A stretch of 26,897 nt of DNA from Terrirubrum sp051646285 (GTDB lineage: Bacteria > Pseudomonadota > Alphaproteobacteria > Rhizobiales > Beijerinckiaceae), in the NCBI GenBank assembly GCA_051646285.1, contig JBOFCU010000069.1:1-26897 (forward strand), given 5' to 3'. Positions 24,017 through 26,897 of this stretch are shown in pieces (positions within the stretch are counted from its first letter, which is position 1; each line of letters starts with the position of its first letter). Made by a program: the position numbers and the translations under genes. The notes under the pieces are model-generated. The model saw only the letters and a program-made list of their open reading frames with translations. It made no database searches and was not told where the DNA came from.

Positions 24017-24045
24017 ATAATGCATTATTTTTATTAAAAGGTCAA
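24017..24045 (-). promoter_or_regulatory. Sigma70-like promoter of the histone-like gene
   Basis: Read on the minus strand, TTGACC (complement of 24040-24045) and CATTAT (complement of 24017-24022) are separated by 17 bases of A/T-rich spacer, about 75 bases upstream of the start codon at 23943. The -35 matches consensus at five of six positions and the -10 at four. Confidence 0.65.
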
Positions 24046-24213
24046 AAAAGAAAGGTTGACAGCCTTCGGCAGGTATTCAGACTTTTATTTGCAGGATGAT
24101 TTTGTGGTCACGCACATCTTATTTTAATCGTTTCGTCGCGCTGTGTTTTGGGCAATTTCGCGTTCATTTGCGTTGATACGAGGCGTTTAACCCGGCTGTG
24201 TTGTGTGCCGCGC
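24046..24213. other. Non-coding interval between nrdJ terminator and histone-like promoter
   Basis: This A/T-rich stretch (for example ATTTTAATCGTTTCG near 24121-24135) shows no gene, tRNA or repeat that I can support. It probably serves only as upstream DNA for the histone-like promoter. Confidence 0.5.
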
Positions 24214-24243
24214 AATAAAATGGCCGGGACATGCCCGGCCATT
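24214..24243 (-). terminator. Intrinsic terminator of nrdJ
   Basis: AATGGCCGGG (24219-24228) pairs with CCCGGCCATT (24234-24243) around a 5-base loop; on the minus strand the stem is followed by TTTATT. It lies 21 bases past the nrdJ stop. Confidence 0.9.
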
Positions 24244-24264
24244 GTGATGTTAAAAAACGGCGTC

Positions 24265-26897
24265 TCACGAACAGCCGGTCGTTGAGCCGCAGGTATCGCA
24301 CTTCAGGCACGTTCCGTTCCGCACCAGCGTGAAATTCGCACATTCGGGGCATGATTCGCCAACATAGCCCTTCATTTTCGCTTCCGCGCGCTTGTCGGCG
24401 GCGGATGGTGTGCGGGCGCTGGCAGGGGTGGGCGCGGCAAAGCCAAGCTTGCCAAGATCAGCCTCTGTCACAGCGTCTTCCTTCAGCGCGGTTGCGCCTG
24501 CGGTGGCATAGCCGCCGGAAATGGATGTGACGGATGCGTGGGTGATATTGCCTGCATTGCCACCCTCGATGGAGACGAAATTGGCGATGCGGCCACGGGT
24601 GAACCCCTTGGACGCAACGCTGGGTGCAGCGCGTGGCGCATCCTGATCATCATCAGGCTGGCGGCTCTGATTTTCGCCCTTGCCGATTACGTCAAAGCCG
24701 ATTTCGCTGGGATCGACATGGGCCAGATCGCTGCGGTCGAGATAGGAAATCGCCAGTTCACGGAACACATAATCCAGAATGGATGTGGCGTTCTTGATCG
24801 ACTGGTTGCCCTGCACGAAGCCTGCCGGTTCAAAGCGGGTGAAGGTGAACGCCTCGACATATTCTTCCAGCGGCACGCCATATTGCAGGCCGAGCGAGAC
24901 GGAGATGGCGAAATTGTTCATCATCGCCCGGAAAGCCGCGCCTTCCTTGTGCATGTCGATGAACAGTTCGCCGAGGCGGCCATCCTTGTATTCGCCGGTG
25001 CGCAAGTAGACCTTGTGGCCGCCGACAACGGCTTTCTGGGTGTAGCCGGTGCGGCGGTCTGGCAATTTATCGCGCTCACGCACGCGCTCGATACGCTCGA
25101 TCACGCGCTCGACAATGCGCTCTGTGACGGTGGCCGTGCGGCTGGTCATGGGCTGCGCCATGAGCGTGTCAACGCCATCCATGTCCTCATCCGCCTCGTC
25201 TTCAATGAGGGCGGAATTGAGCGGCTGCGACAATTTCGAGCCATCGCGGTAGAGTGCATTGGCTTTCAGAGCGAGTTTCCAAGAAAGCATATAGGCGCTC
25301 TTGCAATCCTCGACCGTCGCATCGTTCGGCATGTTGATGGTTTTGGAAATCGCCCCGGAAATAAACGGCTGTGCTGCGGCCATCATGCGGATGTGGCTTT
25401 CCACCGAGAGATAGCGCTTGCCGACGCGGCCACAGGGATTGGCGCAATCAAAGACAGAATAATGCTCTTTCTTCAGGTGCGGCGCACCTTCCAAAGTCAT
25501 CGCACCACAGACATGGATGTTGGCCATGTCGATCTCGGCCTTCGAGAAGCCGAGATGCTGCAACAGGTCAAACGATCCGTCATTGAGCTTGTCGGCTGGG
25601 ATTTTCAGCGTGTTGACGCAGAACTCCTCTCCCAGCGTCCATTTGTTGAAAACAAACTTGATGTCGAAGGCGGAGGGCAGGGCACGCTCGATTTTTTCCA
25701 GCGTGACCTCATCCAGCCCCTTGGCGCGCAACGTGGAGTGGTTGATGCCGCCAGCCTGTTTCAGCGAGCCATGGCCAACCGCATAGGCTTCCATCTCCGC
25801 AATCTGCGCTTCGGTATAACCGAGACGGCGCAGCGCATCGGGCACAGCGCGGTTGATGATCTTGAAATAACCGCCGCCTGCGAGCTTCTTGAATTTCACC
25901 AATGCAAAATCCGGTTCGATGCCCGTGGTGTCGCAATCCATCACAAGGCCAATGGTGCCTGTCGGTGCAATCACGGTGGTTTGCGCGTTGCGGAAGCCGT
26001 GCTGTTCGCCGAGCGTCAGCGCGCGGTCCCATACGGTTTTGGCATGCTGCGCAATATCTGCCTGCGGGCAGTTGGCGTGGTCGAGCGGTACGGGGTTCAC
26101 CGACAGCGCCTCATAGCCAGAGGTTTCGGCATGCGCCGCGCGGCGGTGATTGCGGATGACGCGCAGCATGTGCTTGGCGTTTTTCTTGTAGCCGGGGAAC
26201 GGCCCCAGCTCCTTCGCCATTTCTGCTGATGTGGCATAGCTCACGCCTGTCATCACAGCAGTCAGCGCGCCGCACAGGGCGCGGCCCTGATCGGAATCAT
26301 AGGACAGGCCCATGGTCATCAGCAGGCCGCCGATATTGGCGAAGCCGAGGCCAAGCGTGCGGAATTCGTAGGACAGCTCGGCAATTTCCTTTGAAGGAAA
26401 TTGCGCCATCATCACCGAAATTTCGAGCACGACTGTCCACAGGCGGCACAGATGCTCATAGGCTTCCACATCGAACAGGCGCGTCTGCGTGTCGTAGAAT
26501 TGCAGCAGATTGGCGGAGGCGAGATTGCAGGCCGTGTCATCGAGGAACATATATTCCGAGCACGGATTGCTGGCGCGAATATCGCCACTGGCCTTGCAGG
26601 TGTGCCAGTCGTTCATCGTGGTGTTGAAATGCAGGCCGGGATCGGCGGATGCCCAAGCGGCATGGCCAATCTTTTCCCACAGGTCACGCGCCTTCAGCGT
26701 TTTCGTGACCTTGCCATTGGTGCGGCCGATCAATTTCCAGTCACCATCCGTCTCGACAGCGCGCAGGAAATCATCCTTGAGCGACACGGAATTGTTGGAG
26801 TTCTGGCCCGACACGGTGAGATAGGCCTCCGAATCCCAGTCGGTGTCGTAGGTATCAAACGCAATATCGGTGTAGCCCTGCTTGGCGAACTGGATGA
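24265..26897 (-). CDS. nrdJ: Adenosylcobalamin-dependent (class II) ribonucleoside-diphosphate reductase, 5' truncated by window edge
   Basis: The enzyme reduces ribonucleotides to deoxyribonucleotides using vitamin B12 and without oxygen. The frame is open to the right edge, giving 876 visible residues; the GTG at 26814 is an internal Val, since in-frame upstream sequence (FAKQGYTDIAFDTYDTDW) continues the family. The finger-loop motif NPCSE (Cys near visible residue 112) carries the thiyl-radical Cys, and ACNLASANL (near 123) the second redox Cys. APTGTIGLVMDCDTTGIEPD and FEPAGFVQGNQS are further family motifs. An Arg/Glu/Val-rich stretch (VTERIVERVIERIERVRERD) links to the C-terminal region, which ends in a zinc-finger-like CPEC..CLKCDTCG..C. 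Family members are about 1200 residues or more, so roughly a third is missing at the N-terminus. Confidence 0.96.
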   Translation of the reverse strand, partial: IQFAKQGYTDIAFDTYDTDWDSEAYLTVSGQNSNNSVSLKDDFLRAVETDGDWKLIGRTNGKVTKTLKARDLWEKIGHAAWASADPGLHFNTTMNDWHTCKASGDIRASNPCSEYMFLDDTACNLASANLLQFYDTQTRLFDVEAYEHLCRLWTVVLEISVMMAQFPSKEIAELSYEFRTLGLGFANIGGLLMTMGLSYDSDQGRALCGALTAVMTGVSYATSAEMAKELGPFPGYKKNAKHMLRVIRNHRRAAHAETSGYEALSVNPVPLDHANCPQADIAQHAKTVWDRALTLGEQHGFRNAQTTVIAPTGTIGLVMDCDTTGIEPDFALVKFKKLAGGGYFKIINRAVPDALRRLGYTEAQIAEMEAYAVGHGSLKQAGGINHSTLRAKGLDEVTLEKIERALPSAFDIKFVFNKWTLGEEFCVNTLKIPADKLNDGSFDLLQHLGFSKAEIDMANIHVCGAMTLEGAPHLKKEHYSVFDCANPCGRVGKRYLSVESHIRMMAAAQPFISGAISKTINMPNDATVEDCKSAYMLSWKLALKANALYRDGSKLSQPLNSALIEDEADEDMDGVDTLMAQPMTSRTATVTERIVERVIERIERVRERDKLPDRRTGYTQKAVVGGHKVYLRTGEYKDGRLGELFIDMHKEGAAFRAMMNNFAISVSLGLQYGVPLEEYVEAFTFTRFEPAGFVQGNQSIKNATSILDYVFRELAISYLDRSDLAHVDPSEIGFDVIGKGENQSRQPDDDQDAPRAAPSVASKGFTRGRIANFVSIEGGNAGNITHASVTSISGGYATAGATALKEDAVTEADLGKLGFAAPTPASARTPSAADKRAEAKMKGYVGESCPECANFTLVRNGTCLKCDTCGSTTGCS

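Noticed and set aside
23615..24037. 140-aa plus-strand frame with repeated AAGFFAAVFLA that looks like a membrane protein
   Set aside because: It is the complement of the Ala/Lys repeat of the histone-like gene; the minus-strand gene has ribosome site, promoter and terminator.
24538..26229. 563-aa open frame on the plus strand opposite nrdJ
   Set aside because: It is the antisense shadow of a high-GC, strongly coding gene; no domain or family motif is recognisable and nrdJ is certain.
26812..26814. GTG as start of nrdJ
   Set aside because: The same frame continues upstream to the window edge with family-like sequence, so this is an internal Val.

Overview
The window looks like a chromosomal segment of an alphaproteobacterium, most likely from Hyphomicrobiales (Rhizobiales). 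The reasons are family content (a two-subunit NAD-formate dehydrogenase with a fused FdsG-FdsB subunit as in Methylobacterium FDH1, a BA14K-like secreted protein, a lysine/alanine-rich histone-like protein, B12-dependent ribonucleotide reductase) and frequent GTG/TTG starts behind good Shine-Dalgarno sites. Genus cannot be read from the sequence.

Layout. 1-264: 3' end of a BenE-type transporter. 321-5827 (minus): LysR regulator, then formate dehydrogenase fdsGB (fused) and fdsA. 5947-9110 (minus): tripartite tricarboxylate transporter in the order tctA-tctC-tctB, closed by a strong terminator. 9371-15858 (plus): GntR/FCD regulator, oxalyl-CoA decarboxylase (oxc), formyl-CoA transferase (frc), a 10-formyl-THF hydrolase-like formyltransferase, and formate-THF ligase (fhs), closed by a strong terminator. 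15918-19723: a low-GC ABC importer (fused permease, ATPase, divergent binding protein). 19727-21784 (minus): membrane GGDEF-EAL protein. 21995-23273: YciA-type thioesterase and two small secreted proteins. 23647-23943 (minus): histone-like protein. 24265 to the right edge (minus): nrdJ, 5' end missing.

How it fits together. About 15.5 kb (321-15858) reads as one oxalate/formate catabolic island. The proposed flow is: carboxylate uptake (TctABC, inferred); CoA transfer onto oxalate (Frc); decarboxylation to formyl-CoA (Oxc); formate oxidation to CO2 with NADH formation (FdsGB/FdsA); and entry of formyl units into tetrahydrofolate metabolism (Fhs plus the formyltransferase). Two regulators are embedded: LysR next to fds and GntR at the head of oxc. 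The least understood part is the stand-alone ALDH1L1-hydrolase-like formyltransferase between frc and fhs. It could deformylate 10-formyl-THF or, more speculatively, move formyl groups between CoA and THF. The rest of the window (ABC importer, c-di-GMP enzyme, thioesterase, nrdJ) has no visible link to oxalate.
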